A DNA stretch of 28,852 nucleotides from RYN-431 sp036388295 (GTDB taxonomy: Bacteria > Planctomycetota > Phycisphaerae > Tepidisphaerales > Tepidisphaeraceae). This document shows positions 14,259-21,947 of this stretch, piece by piece. The notes under the pieces are model-generated. The model did not search any database. It saw only the letters and a program-made list of their open reading frames with translations, and was not told the origin of the DNA. Positions within the stretch are counted from its first letter, which is position 1. Each line of letters starts with the position of its first letter. The position numbers and the translations under genes were made by a program. The stretch is from assembly GCA_036388295.1 (NCBI GenBank), contig DASVSC010000309.1:1-28852 (forward strand), written 5' to 3'.

Positions 14259-14610
14259 GATCGAACGCCTTTAGTTCCGTAAACCCCGACGCGACAAGGG
14301 GCGCCGGTCCTGGCTTCCCTGCCGCCTCATCGATCTATACGCATGATCGACCCGATTCGCCGTAGGCGTTAGCGCCAAGCGAATCGGCCGAGCGGATCAT
14401 AACCGACTGTCGTCCGCTTTCGACCCGCTGCGGTGGCCCGATAAAGGTGCCTGGCCGCCCGCCGCCGGGACGATTGTACAAACCGTTTCCGCCGCCCGCC
14501 TTTGGGAAATGTGCTATTTTCTATGGGATCGGCCAGTTAAGGGACGGCGCTTGCGGAAAACCGCGGCGGCGTTTTATGTTGTAGGCCGTCTCCCTCCCTT
14601 GGAAAGCCGT
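14259..14610. promoter_or_regulatory. Divergent promoter region between clpX and the TPR/GT9 gene
   Basis: No gene is supported. It contains a branched hairpin with arms CCGATTCGC (14352-14360) and GCGAATCGG (14379-14387) and an inner GGCG/CGCC pair (14365-14368 and 14373-14376). Promoters for both flanking genes should lie here, but I could not assign -35/-10 boxes with confidence. Confidence 0.4.
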
Positions 14611-15948
14611 ATGCACGACTCGACGTTCCTGGCCGAACAGCTTGCCCTGGTCGCGGGTTATCGGCTCGACGACGCCCCCGGCGCGCACCGGCCGGCCCTG
14701 ACGCCCGCCGCGTCGGCCGCCCTGAACTTGGCCCGGCAGCACGTCGGCGCGGGCGATTACGCCGCCGCCGCCGAGATGGCCGCGCGGGCGGTAGGCCTTG
14801 CGCCGACGTCGCCGGACGCCCGGGCGTTGCTCGGGGCCCTGTATCTCGAACTCGGTGATGCCACCGCCGCGGCCCCGCAGTTGGCCGCCACCGTCGCCCT
14901 GGCCCCGAACTGGGCCGAAGCCAGCCGGTTGTGCGGCGAGGCGGCGTTTCGTGCGAACGATATGCCCGCCGCCCGCACGCACCTGCAAAAAGCCTTGTCG
15001 CTACGCCCGAACTGGCCGGCCGCCGCTGAGCGACTGGGCGAAGTGATGCTCAAGGCCGGCGATTACGCCGCGGGCTGGCCATTGCTGGACGCGCGGTTCG
15101 CCCTGGCCGGACGGCCCGCGCCCGCCCCGCGCTGGGACGGCGTCGCGCCGCTGTGGGGCAAATCGGTGCTGATCCTGCCGGAACGCGAGATCGGCGACCT
15201 CGTGCAGTTCATCCGCTACGCCGACCTGCTCAATCGCCGCGGGGCGGTCGTCTACGTCGTCTGCCCCGGCGATCTGGTGTCGATTCTGGAAGCGGTGCCC
15301 GGGGTCGATCGTGCATTCCCCATCGGCATGGCCGAGCCGAACGCGGATTATCGGTTGCCGCTGCTGAGCCTGCCGCTGGCGTTCGGGACGACGCTGGGCA
15401 CGGTGCCCGCCGGCGTGCCGTACATGAAGGCCGACGAAGGCCTGCTGGCGTCATGGACGGAACATTTCGTCGCCCTCGCGCCCAAAGCGCGGCTACGGGT
15501 CGGCCTGATCTGGGGCGACGCGGGCGACCCGTCGCCGGTGCCGGTGCGGTCGGTGCCGCTGGCCGGCCTTGAACCGCTGTGGGCCGTGCCGGACGTCGCG
15601 TGGTTCGCGCTGCAGCAGGGGCCGCCGCAGCAGGAACTGTCGTTCTGCAAAACGCCATTGAAAGACGTCTCCGCCGATCTGGCCGGCCCGGCGGCCATCG
15701 TCGCGGCGGTGGCGGCCCTGGATCTGCTGATCGCCGTCGACACGCCCGCTACTCACGTTGCCGGCGCACTCGGCAAGCCCGCCTGGGCGATGCTGGCCGC
15801 CGCCTGCGACTGGCGCTGGCTGGCCGTCGGCGAAACGACGCCGTGGTACCCGACCGTCCGCTGCTTCCGCCAGGACACCCCCGGCGGCTGGGAACCGGTC
15901 GGTCGGCGCGTGGCGGCGGCACTGGCGGACGTGATGAACGGGGCGTGA
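14611..15948 (+). CDS. TPR protein with C-terminal GT9-like glycosyltransferase domain
   Basis: The 445-aa product has TPR helices at about residues 30-160 (for example QHVGAGDYAAAAEMAARAVG, then LAPTSPDARALLGALYLELG). A domain like heptosyltransferase family GT9 follows: PEREIGDLVQFIRYADLL, then PLLSLPLAFGTTLGTVPAGVPYM, RVGLIWG, RSVPL, WFALQQG, LLIAVDTPATHVAGALGKP and DWRWL near the end. This architecture is widespread and is often linked to surface-glycan or flagellin glycosylation; the acceptor here is unknown. ATG 14611 fits family N-termini and has GGAAAG upstream. An earlier ATG at 14509 adds only a non-conserved stretch. Export is not predicted; it should act in the cytosol. Confidence 0.85.
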   Translation: MHDSTFLAEQLALVAGYRLDDAPGAHRPALTPAASAALNLARQHVGAGDYAAAAEMAARAVGLAPTSPDARALLGALYLELGDATAAAPQLAATVALAPNWAEASRLCGEAAFRANDMPAARTHLQKALSLRPNWPAAAERLGEVMLKAGDYAAGWPLLDARFALAGRPAPAPRWDGVAPLWGKSVLILPEREIGDLVQFIRYADLLNRRGAVVYVVCPGDLVSILEAVPGVDRAFPIGMAEPNADYRLPLLSLPLAFGTTLGTVPAGVPYMKADEGLLASWTEHFVALAPKARLRVGLIWGDAGDPSPVPVRSVPLAGLEPLWAVPDVAWFALQQGPPQQELSFCKTPLKDVSADLAGPAAIVAAVAALDLLIAVDTPATHVAGALGKPAWAMLAAACDWRWLAVGETTPWYPTVRCFRQDTPGGWEPVGRRVAAALADVMNGA

Positions 15949-15982
15949 CGTGTACGAAAAGGGCAGCAACCTACCGCTCACG

Positions 15983-16000
15983 CGGCGGGCATGCCCGCCG
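15983..16000. repeat. 18-bp palindrome after the TPR/GT9 gene
   Basis: CGGCGGGCA and its complement TGCCCGCCG abut without a spacer, 34 bp after the stop. It could fold into a GC-rich stem aiding termination, but no T run follows. Confidence 0.5.
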
Positions 16001-16034
16001 GCTGCCTAGAGCGACGCGGTTTTGGCCGTAGCGT

Positions 16035-16110
16035 TTGGGTGGCAAGGCATGTACTCAAGCCTTGGCGTGTCGCCAGAAGACAAGGCTTGAGTACAAGCCT
16101 TGCCACCCAA
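16035..16110. repeat. Dispersed inverted-repeat element, family B, copy 2
   Basis: The arms TTGGGTGGCAAGGC (16035-16048) and GCCTTGCCACCCAA (16097-16110) are perfect 14-bp inverted repeats. The right half contains a 9-bp hairpin CAAGGCTTG (16081-16089) and CAAGCCTTG (16094-16102) with loop AGTA. It matches 7952-7977 closely. It again sits between convergent genes, so it may act as a two-way terminator. Confidence 0.8.
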
Positions 16111-16167
16111 GCCATCACTACCTTCAAGGCCGCGGCGCTCTAGGACGCGATGAGCAGGCATCTCAAT

Positions 16168-17148
16168 TTACTTCGTCGTCGCTTGCCGCACCGCCGAGGT
16201 GAACTCCGACGGCACTTCCGTTTGTCCCAGCAACGTGCTCTGCGTCTGGTTGCCTTGGCCGGCCAAGCCGGTGTGGCGTACCCAGCCGCGGGCGCAAGCG
16301 GGGCAGTGGATCAACTCGGTCTTCACGCGGCGCGGCAGCTTGCCGGTCGCCTTCGTCGGGCCGAACACCGCGGTGGCCGCGAGGCCGAAGGCTTGGCCGT
16401 CGCCGGCGGCTGCCAGCGCGGTCAGGTTATCGATGCGCGCCTGCGCCCCGTCGGCGACGGCGGTGTCTTCGGCGTCGTAGGCGGCCTGACCTTCGACGTC
16501 CTTTTTCTTGATCTTCCGTAACGGCACACTCGCCGGCACCAGGCCGAGCGTTTTGCGCTTCATGTACCGTTCGCACCCTTCGCAGTACGGCAGCCCCGAG
16601 CAGATCAGCGGGGCGATCAGCCCGCCGCCGACGAAGCCGAGGGCGGCCAGACCGACGAAGAAGTATCCCCAGTGGCCGAGCGGCTCGCCCATGCCGTTGC
16701 CGTGCTTGGCCTTCCAGGCGAAGTTTTCGGTCTTGTAGTGGAAGTATTCGAAGAACGAGGCGGCTTCGAATCGGTCGCCGGCCTGTTCGGCTTCGACCGT
16801 CGCGCGGTGCACGACGTCGAGATACGCCAGGTATTCCGCCACGCCGTACGCGACGAGCTGCAGCAGCACGACCGTGACCAGGAGGCCGCGACGGATTTTG
16901 ACGCCCTTGAGCCACGACATAATGCCGTACCCGCTACCCGCCAGCAGGCCGACCAATATCGCGCCGACGGGGATCACGTAGTTGGCGTACCAGCCCATCG
17001 GATTGACGTCGCTGTCCGAGTGCGCCAGCCAATACAGGCCGCCGAGCGTGAGCGCGGTGGTGGCCAGGCCGCCTTCGATGACGGGCAGGGCGGGACGGCC
17101 TTTCGAGGGCGGTCGGTCGGTCGTCGGTGCGGGCAAAACGTCGGCCAT
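16168..17148 (-). CDS. Four-helix membrane protein with CxxC pairs, unknown function
   Basis: I do not recognise the family. The 326-aa protein has four hydrophobic segments at about residues 25-45, 53-75, 87-108 and 160-185. Immediately after the last one come LICSGLPYCEGCERYM, then a charged linker (LRKIKKKDVEGQ) and, near residue 285, HCPACARGWVRHTGLAGQGN. The CEGC and CPAC pairs could form a split zinc ribbon or a redox pair on the same side of the membrane. The start is well supported by GAGGAG shortly before ATG 17148. The upstream neighbour, a CPXCG cysteine-rich protein, is on the same strand with a 70-nt gap, so the two may be co-transcribed. Confidence 0.75.
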   Translation of the reverse strand: MADVLPAPTTDRPPSKGRPALPVIEGGLATTALTLGGLYWLAHSDSDVNPMGWYANYVIPVGAILVGLLAGSGYGIMSWLKGVKIRRGLLVTVVLLQLVAYGVAEYLAYLDVVHRATVEAEQAGDRFEAASFFEYFHYKTENFAWKAKHGNGMGEPLGHWGYFFVGLAALGFVGGGLIAPLICSGLPYCEGCERYMKRKTLGLVPASVPLRKIKKKDVEGQAAYDAEDTAVADGAQARIDNLTALAAAGDGQAFGLAATAVFGPTKATGKLPRRVKTELIHCPACARGWVRHTGLAGQGNQTQSTLLGQTEVPSEFTSAVRQATTK

Positions 17149-17218
17149 GCAACTCCTCGGGACGTGAATCGGACGACCACATCTTTAGGTTTCCGAGGCG
17201 GAATGCAATCGCGCCGGT

Positions 17219-17437
17219 TCATTCGGCCTCCGCCCAGACGCGTGGCGGTTCGCCGTCTTCGAAGAACTCGACGTGAATCGTGTTGGGATTGCAGCAGACG
17301 GGACAGTCTTCGCCGTAGGTCTGCTCGTCGCCGGCGGAGCGGTCGAGCGGCAGGACCACCGTTTCACCGCAGGTGGGGCAGGTGTAGGCGGGTTCGTCGG
17401 CGGGGCGGCGCTTACGTCGGCCGTGGGGGCGTTTCAT
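17219..17437 (-). CDS. CPXCG-motif small cysteine-rich protein
   Basis: This 72-aa protein has a basic N-terminus (KRPHGRRKRR) and the family pattern YTCPTCGETVVLPLD, then CPVCCNPNTIHVEF. The two CPxC knuckles should bind one zinc ion (zinc ribbon). The CPXCG family is conserved but functionally uncharacterised. It is divergent from murG with only 38 bp between the start codons, so their promoters must overlap or one is leaderless. The membrane protein gene follows on the same strand. Confidence 0.85.
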   Translation of the reverse strand: MKRPHGRRKRRPADEPAYTCPTCGETVVLPLDRSAGDEQTYGEDCPVCCNPNTIHVEFFEDGEPPRVWAEAE

Positions 17438-17475
17438 AGCGGATCGTAGCCGCGTCGGGTAAATAGGGCGGGCCT

Positions 17476-18603
17476 ATGACCGATCGGCCCACGATCCTTT
17501 TCGCCGGCGGCGGCACCGGCGGCCATCTGTATCCCGGCGTGAGCGTGGCGCAGGCCCTGGCCGCCCGCTGGCCGAACGCCCGGCCGCTGTTTCTGTGCAC
17601 GACCCGCGCGATCGACGAAACGATCCTCACGCCGACCGGCTTCGACTACGAAAAGCAGCCGATCCTGCCGCCCGTGAAAAGCGTCGGCGGCTTGCTGTCG
17701 TTCTGGAAATCGTGGCGGGAAACCAAAGACCTGCTCAAGCGCGTCCTGAACGACCACAAGCCCGTCGCCGTGCTGGGCCTGGGCGGCTACGCGGCGGGGC
17801 CGGCGGTGAAGTTCTGTGCGGAAAAGGGGATGCCGGCGGCGATCCTGAACCCGGACGTGCTGCCGGGCAAGGCCAATCAGTTCCTGTTCAAGTACGCCAA
17901 GCGCGTCTGCTGCGGGTTCGACGCCACGCGTGAGCACGTGCCGGCCGCGCACCACGACAAACTCGTCGTCACCGGCTGTCCCGTGCGCGACGACCTGATC
18001 CGCCTGCCCCCGCGCGCCGAGGCCGCCAAGCGGCTGGGCCTGGACCCGAAGCTGTCGACGCTCACGGTCACTGGCGCCAGCCAAGGCGCACAAACGGTGA
18101 ACGAAGCGGTCATCGAATCGTTGCGCACGTCGAAGCTGCAGGGCTGGCAGGTGCTGCACCTGGCCGGCCGGGATCATGCCGCGGCTGTACGCACGGCGTA
18201 CCGCGACGCCGGGCTGGCCGCGGTGGTCATCGATTTCACGCCGGCGATGGCGGACGTCTGGGCCGTGACGGATTTGGCCGTCGCGCGATCGGGCGCGAGC
18301 ACGTGCGCCGAACTGACGGCGTGCGGCCTGGCGTCGGTGCTGATGCCGTACCCGTTCCACAAGGACATGCACCAGCGCGCGAACGCCAAGGTGCTGGCCG
18401 ACGCCGGGGCGGCGGTGCTGCTGGACGACGAGAAGGACCGCCGACGTAATTCCGAGCGCCTCCGGCCGGTGCTGCAGTCGCTGCTGTACGACGCGCCGAA
18501 GCGCCAGGCCATGGCCGCCGCGGCCAAGGCCATGGGCCGGCCCGACGCCTCGGCCGCGGTGGCGGCGTACGTCGCCGGGCTGGCCGGGCTGCCCGGCGAC
18601 TGA
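17476..18603 (+). CDS. murG: MurG, lipid II-forming GlcNAc transferase
   Basis: MurG transfers GlcNAc from UDP-GlcNAc to lipid I on the inner face of the membrane, giving lipid II for peptidoglycan. The 375-aa product keeps the family marks: GGGTGGHLYPG near the N-terminus, LGLGGYAAGPAV, LNPDVLPGKANQF (where HEQN is more usual), TGASQGAQTVNEA (GGSQGA in most), ARSGASTCAELTA and PYPFHKDMHQRANA, which bind UDP-GlcNAc. The deviations at the HEQN and GGSQGA motifs are notable but fit other planctomycete-like GT28 proteins. glmS follows 82 nt downstream on the same strand. Separation from a mur/fts cluster is unusual. Confidence 0.93.
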   Translation: MTDRPTILFAGGGTGGHLYPGVSVAQALAARWPNARPLFLCTTRAIDETILTPTGFDYEKQPILPPVKSVGGLLSFWKSWRETKDLLKRVLNDHKPVAVLGLGGYAAGPAVKFCAEKGMPAAILNPDVLPGKANQFLFKYAKRVCCGFDATREHVPAAHHDKLVVTGCPVRDDLIRLPPRAEAAKRLGLDPKLSTLTVTGASQGAQTVNEAVIESLRTSKLQGWQVLHLAGRDHAAAVRTAYRDAGLAAVVIDFTPAMADVWAVTDLAVARSGASTCAELTACGLASVLMPYPFHKDMHQRANAKVLADAGAAVLLDDEKDRRRNSERLRPVLQSLLYDAPKRQAMAAAAKAMGRPDASAAVAAYVAGLAGLPGD

Positions 18604-18685
18604 TTTTATCGGGCGTTCGGGCTCACCTTCGGCTCCCCCACGCGCCGATGATCGAGTATCTTTCACGGCCTTAGGAGTGCGTCTT

Positions 18686-20560
18686 ATGTGTGGAATAGTT
18701 GCCTACGTCGGTCGGAAAATCTGCCAGCCGGTGCTCATTGAAGGGCTGAAGCGCCTGGAATACCGCGGCTACGACTCCGCCGGCGTGGCCGTCATTGACG
18801 AGCGCGGGCAGATCGCCGTGCGCCGCGCGGTGGGGCGGATCAGCGTGCTGGAAACGAAGCTGACCGACGTCGACCCGCTGCCGGCCGCCCACATCGGCAT
18901 GGCGCACACGCGCTGGGCCACGCACGGCGCGCCCAACGAAGTCAACGCCCACCCGCACACGAACAACGCCGGGTCGATCGCGCTGGTTCACAACGGCATC
19001 ATCGAAAACTATTCGGTGCTGAAAAAGTTCCTCGAATCGGTCGGCCACACGTTTAAGAGCCAGACCGACACGGAAGTCCTCGCCGTGCTGGTCGGGCACG
19101 TTTACGAAGAGTTGAAAACCAAAGGCGCGGCGCTGAAGCCGGGGCAGTCGCTCCTGGCCAAGGCCGTGCAGACGGCGCTGACGGAAGTCACCGGCACGTA
19201 CGGCATCGCGGTGCTGTGCAAGGACGAGCCGGACACGCTGATCGTCGCGCGTAAGGGCAGCCCGCTGATCATCGGCGTCGGCGGGGACGAATACATCGTC
19301 GCCAGCGACGCCGCCGCCATCGTCGAACACACGGCCCAGGTCATTTACCTCAACGACAACGAAATGGCCGTGCTGAAGCCCGACAGCATGCGCACGACGA
19401 CGATCGACGACGTCGAAATCACGCCCGCCATTCAGCAGCTCGAAAGCAAGCTCGAAGAGTACGAGCTTGGCGATTACGAGCATTACATGCTCAAGGAAAT
19501 CTTCGAGCAGCCGCAGGCGATTTCCAACTGCCTGCGCGGTCGTTGCGACAGCCGCGAGGGGCGCATTGTGCTCGGCGGCGTGGCGGCGTTCGCGCGTGAC
19601 CTTGCCAAGGCGCGGCGCTTTATCATGACCGCCCAGGGCACCGCCTGGCACGCCGGCATGGTGGCCGACTATCTGTTCGAAGATCTGGCCAAGATCGTGA
19701 CCGAATGCACGTACGCCAGTGAGTTCCGCTACCGTAACCCGCTGGTGGAAGAAGGAACCGTGCTGCTGGCGATTAGCCAAAGCGGCGAGACGGCCGACAC
19801 GCTGGCGGCGCTGCGCGAGGCGAAGGACAAAGGCGCACTGGCGCTGGGCATCGTCAACGTCGTCGGCAGCACCATCGCCCGCGAGACCGACGCCGGCGTT
19901 TACCTGCACGCCGGCCCCGAAATCGGCGTGGCCAGCACGAAGGCGTTCACCTGCCAACTGGCCACGCTGACGATGCTCGCCATCTACATCGGCCGTCGCC
20001 GGTTCCTCGGCCAGCCGCAGTGCGAAGAGCTCATCAACGGCCTGTGTGCCATTCCCGACCAGATGCGGCAGGTGCTGAAACAGAACGACGTGGTGCGCGA
20101 CATCACGGCCAAGTTCGTCGACCGCGACAACTGGCTGTTCCTCGGCCGTGGGTATCACTACCCGATCGCGCTGGAAGGGGCGCTCAAGCTGAAGGAAATC
20201 AGCTACATCCACGCCGAGGGCATGCCCGCGGCCGAGATGAAGCACGGGCCGATCGCGCTGATCAACGACGGCATGCCCGTCGTCTTCATCGCCACCAGGG
20301 GCTACCAGTACGACAAGGTGATCAGCAACATCGAAGAGGTTCGCGCCCGCGGCGGCGTGGTCATCGCGGTGGCCACGGAAGGGGATGAAAACATCCGCCG
20401 CTACAGCGACCACATCATTTATGTGCCCGACGCGCTCGAGCCGTTGCAGCCGCTGCTGACCGTGTTGCCGCTGCAGTTGATGGCATACCACGCGGCGGTG
20501 CTGCGTGGCTGCAACGTCGATAAGCCGCGCAATCTGGCCAAGAGTGTAACGGTCGAATAA
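18686..20560 (+). CDS. glmS: Glucosamine-fructose-6-phosphate aminotransferase GlmS
   Basis: GlmS makes glucosamine-6-phosphate from fructose-6-phosphate and glutamine, the first step toward UDP-GlcNAc. The 624-aa product starts MCGIVAYVG; the Cys after the initiator Met is the glutaminase nucleophile, so ATG 18686 must be the start, not the GTG at 18677. TTAGGAG at 18671-18677 is its ribosome site. The glutaminase domain (about 1-240) has EYRGYDSAG and HTRWATHG. Two SIS domains follow, with SEFRYR and SQSGETADT. The C-terminus is the canonical NLAKSVTVE. No glmS ribozyme is apparent in the short leader. With murG and the GlmU-like gene it supplies amino sugar for the cell wall. Confidence 0.99.
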   Translation: MCGIVAYVGRKICQPVLIEGLKRLEYRGYDSAGVAVIDERGQIAVRRAVGRISVLETKLTDVDPLPAAHIGMAHTRWATHGAPNEVNAHPHTNNAGSIALVHNGIIENYSVLKKFLESVGHTFKSQTDTEVLAVLVGHVYEELKTKGAALKPGQSLLAKAVQTALTEVTGTYGIAVLCKDEPDTLIVARKGSPLIIGVGGDEYIVASDAAAIVEHTAQVIYLNDNEMAVLKPDSMRTTTIDDVEITPAIQQLESKLEEYELGDYEHYMLKEIFEQPQAISNCLRGRCDSREGRIVLGGVAAFARDLAKARRFIMTAQGTAWHAGMVADYLFEDLAKIVTECTYASEFRYRNPLVEEGTVLLAISQSGETADTLAALREAKDKGALALGIVNVVGSTIARETDAGVYLHAGPEIGVASTKAFTCQLATLTMLAIYIGRRRFLGQPQCEELINGLCAIPDQMRQVLKQNDVVRDITAKFVDRDNWLFLGRGYHYPIALEGALKLKEISYIHAEGMPAAEMKHGPIALINDGMPVVFIATRGYQYDKVISNIEEVRARGGVVIAVATEGDENIRRYSDHIIYVPDALEPLQPLLTVLPLQLMAYHAAVLRGCNVDKPRNLAKSVTVE

Positions 20561-20624
20561 GCGGCGACGTCCTCAATAGGGCGTGCCGCCGGCGCGTCCG
20601 TTGTCCCGCCCGGGAGGAGTCGCA

Positions 20625-21938
20625 ATGCGAGCCGTCGTCGAATCAATGGAACCGCGTCGCCACTTCGCAAGCGGCACCATCCTGTTCGTCCGCGGCGCGG
20701 ACCGCTCCGGCGGCTTCCTTGAAGCCACGAACGACACGCAACGCACGGAACAGCTCGCGGACATTAACAACCGTTCCACCGCGGGCGGGAATCATGGCTG
20801 GGCGTCGCTGGCCTCGCTCCTGCGCGGCGAGGGGTACACCATTCGGCAAATCGCCGAGCCGCTGGAACGCAACGCACCCTCTACGGGACAAACCACGGGC
20901 CGGGCGATCGCGTTCGAAGACCTTGACCTGACGCAATACGCCGCCGTCGTCATGGCCTCGAACAACGCTGCGTACGGCCGCACGCAGGTGGACGCGCTCG
21001 ACCGGTACGTACGCGACGGCGGCGGCGTGCTGTTTGTTTCTGACGGGAACTTCGGCAGCAGCTGGGCCGACGCGCCGGCGTCGGACAACGTCTTCCTCGC
21101 CCGCTACGGCATGGCCTTCAACCAGGACAGTGGCCAGTACGCCCTGCGCCGTTCCGCCGGCGATTTTGTCGACGCCAAGAACCCGGTCCTGATCGGCGTG
21201 AACGCCTTCGACGGCGAAGGCGTCAGCCCCGTCCGGTTGGCCGCGACCCCGCCGGGCGGCGTGGTCGTCCGGCGCGTCGTCGGCGCACGCGGCACCACCT
21301 TCGACAACAACCCGGCCAGCACGGCTAACAATTCACGCGGCCGGTCCCGCACCGTCGATTCGCGCGACGCGTCGCTGGTTTTGGCCAGCGCCGGCACCGG
21401 CCGTGTGGCGGCGTACTTCGACCGGAACACGTTTTTCAATTCGAACGGCGCGGGCACCGACATCACGAAGAATGACAACCGCCAGTTCGCCAGGAACCTG
21501 TTCAACTGGGTCGCCGACCGCACGCCGCCGGCCGTCACGGCGTCGGATTTTCGGCAAGGTTCGCAGAGCCTGCTGACGTTCCGCCTCGACGACAACCTGC
21601 TCGGCACGCTCACGCGCGACGACATCCGCTTACGCCACCGCCGCACCGGTGCGGCCATCGCGGGGCGCGACTGGTCGCTGTCCCTGGTCGAAGGCAATGG
21701 CTTCACGGACGTCACGATCCGCATCAGCCGCGACGCCCAGCCGGGGCCTTATCAGTTGCAGATCCCGCGGCGGGCGCTGGCGGACGATTCGGGCAACGTG
21801 CGCGGCGGGGCGATCCGCTACGCCTTCACCATCGTCCGCCCGGCCGCGACGACCGCGATGGCCGCGCGGGTCGTGACGCCGTCACCCTTCACGCAGTTTG
21901 AAAACGGCTTCGGTTGGACCGGCCTGTGGGACGAGTAA
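20625..21938 (+). CDS. Secreted LEPR-XLL protein with GATase-like domain and Ig-like domain
   Basis: The 437-aa product begins MRAVVESMEPRRHFASG, a LEPR-XLL variant marking export. Residues about 17-300 resemble a class I glutamine-amidotransferase-like fold: GTILFVRGADRSGG, YAAVVMASNNAAYGRTQVDA, then LDRYVRDGGGVLFVSDGNFG, and DNRQFARNLFNWVAD at the domain end. No Cys-His catalytic pair is evident, so it is probably a binding or structural version. After TPPAVTASDF a beta-sandwich domain follows (to about residue 405), like bacterial Ig domains. GGAGGAG lies shortly before ATG 20625; the in-frame ATG at 20583 lacks a site. It ends 9 nt before the photolyase start, suggesting one transcript. 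Confidence 0.75.
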   Translation: MRAVVESMEPRRHFASGTILFVRGADRSGGFLEATNDTQRTEQLADINNRSTAGGNHGWASLASLLRGEGYTIRQIAEPLERNAPSTGQTTGRAIAFEDLDLTQYAAVVMASNNAAYGRTQVDALDRYVRDGGGVLFVSDGNFGSSWADAPASDNVFLARYGMAFNQDSGQYALRRSAGDFVDAKNPVLIGVNAFDGEGVSPVRLAATPPGGVVVRRVVGARGTTFDNNPASTANNSRGRSRTVDSRDASLVLASAGTGRVAAYFDRNTFFNSNGAGTDITKNDNRQFARNLFNWVADRTPPAVTASDFRQGSQSLLTFRLDDNLLGTLTRDDIRLRHRRTGAAIAGRDWSLSLVEGNGFTDVTIRISRDAQPGPYQLQIPRRALADDSGNVRGGAIRYAFTIVRPAATTAMAARVVTPSPFTQFENGFGWTGLWDE

Positions 21939-21947
21939 CATGCGGCG

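Noticed and set aside
12822..14282. Long + strand open frame opposite clpX (and similar long frames opposite flgK, fliC, rpoN, glmS, photolyase, the GlmU-like gene and the reductase)
   Set aside because: They are antisense shadows typical of high-GC DNA. The opposite strand has an unmistakable conserved protein, and the shadow translations have no family motifs.
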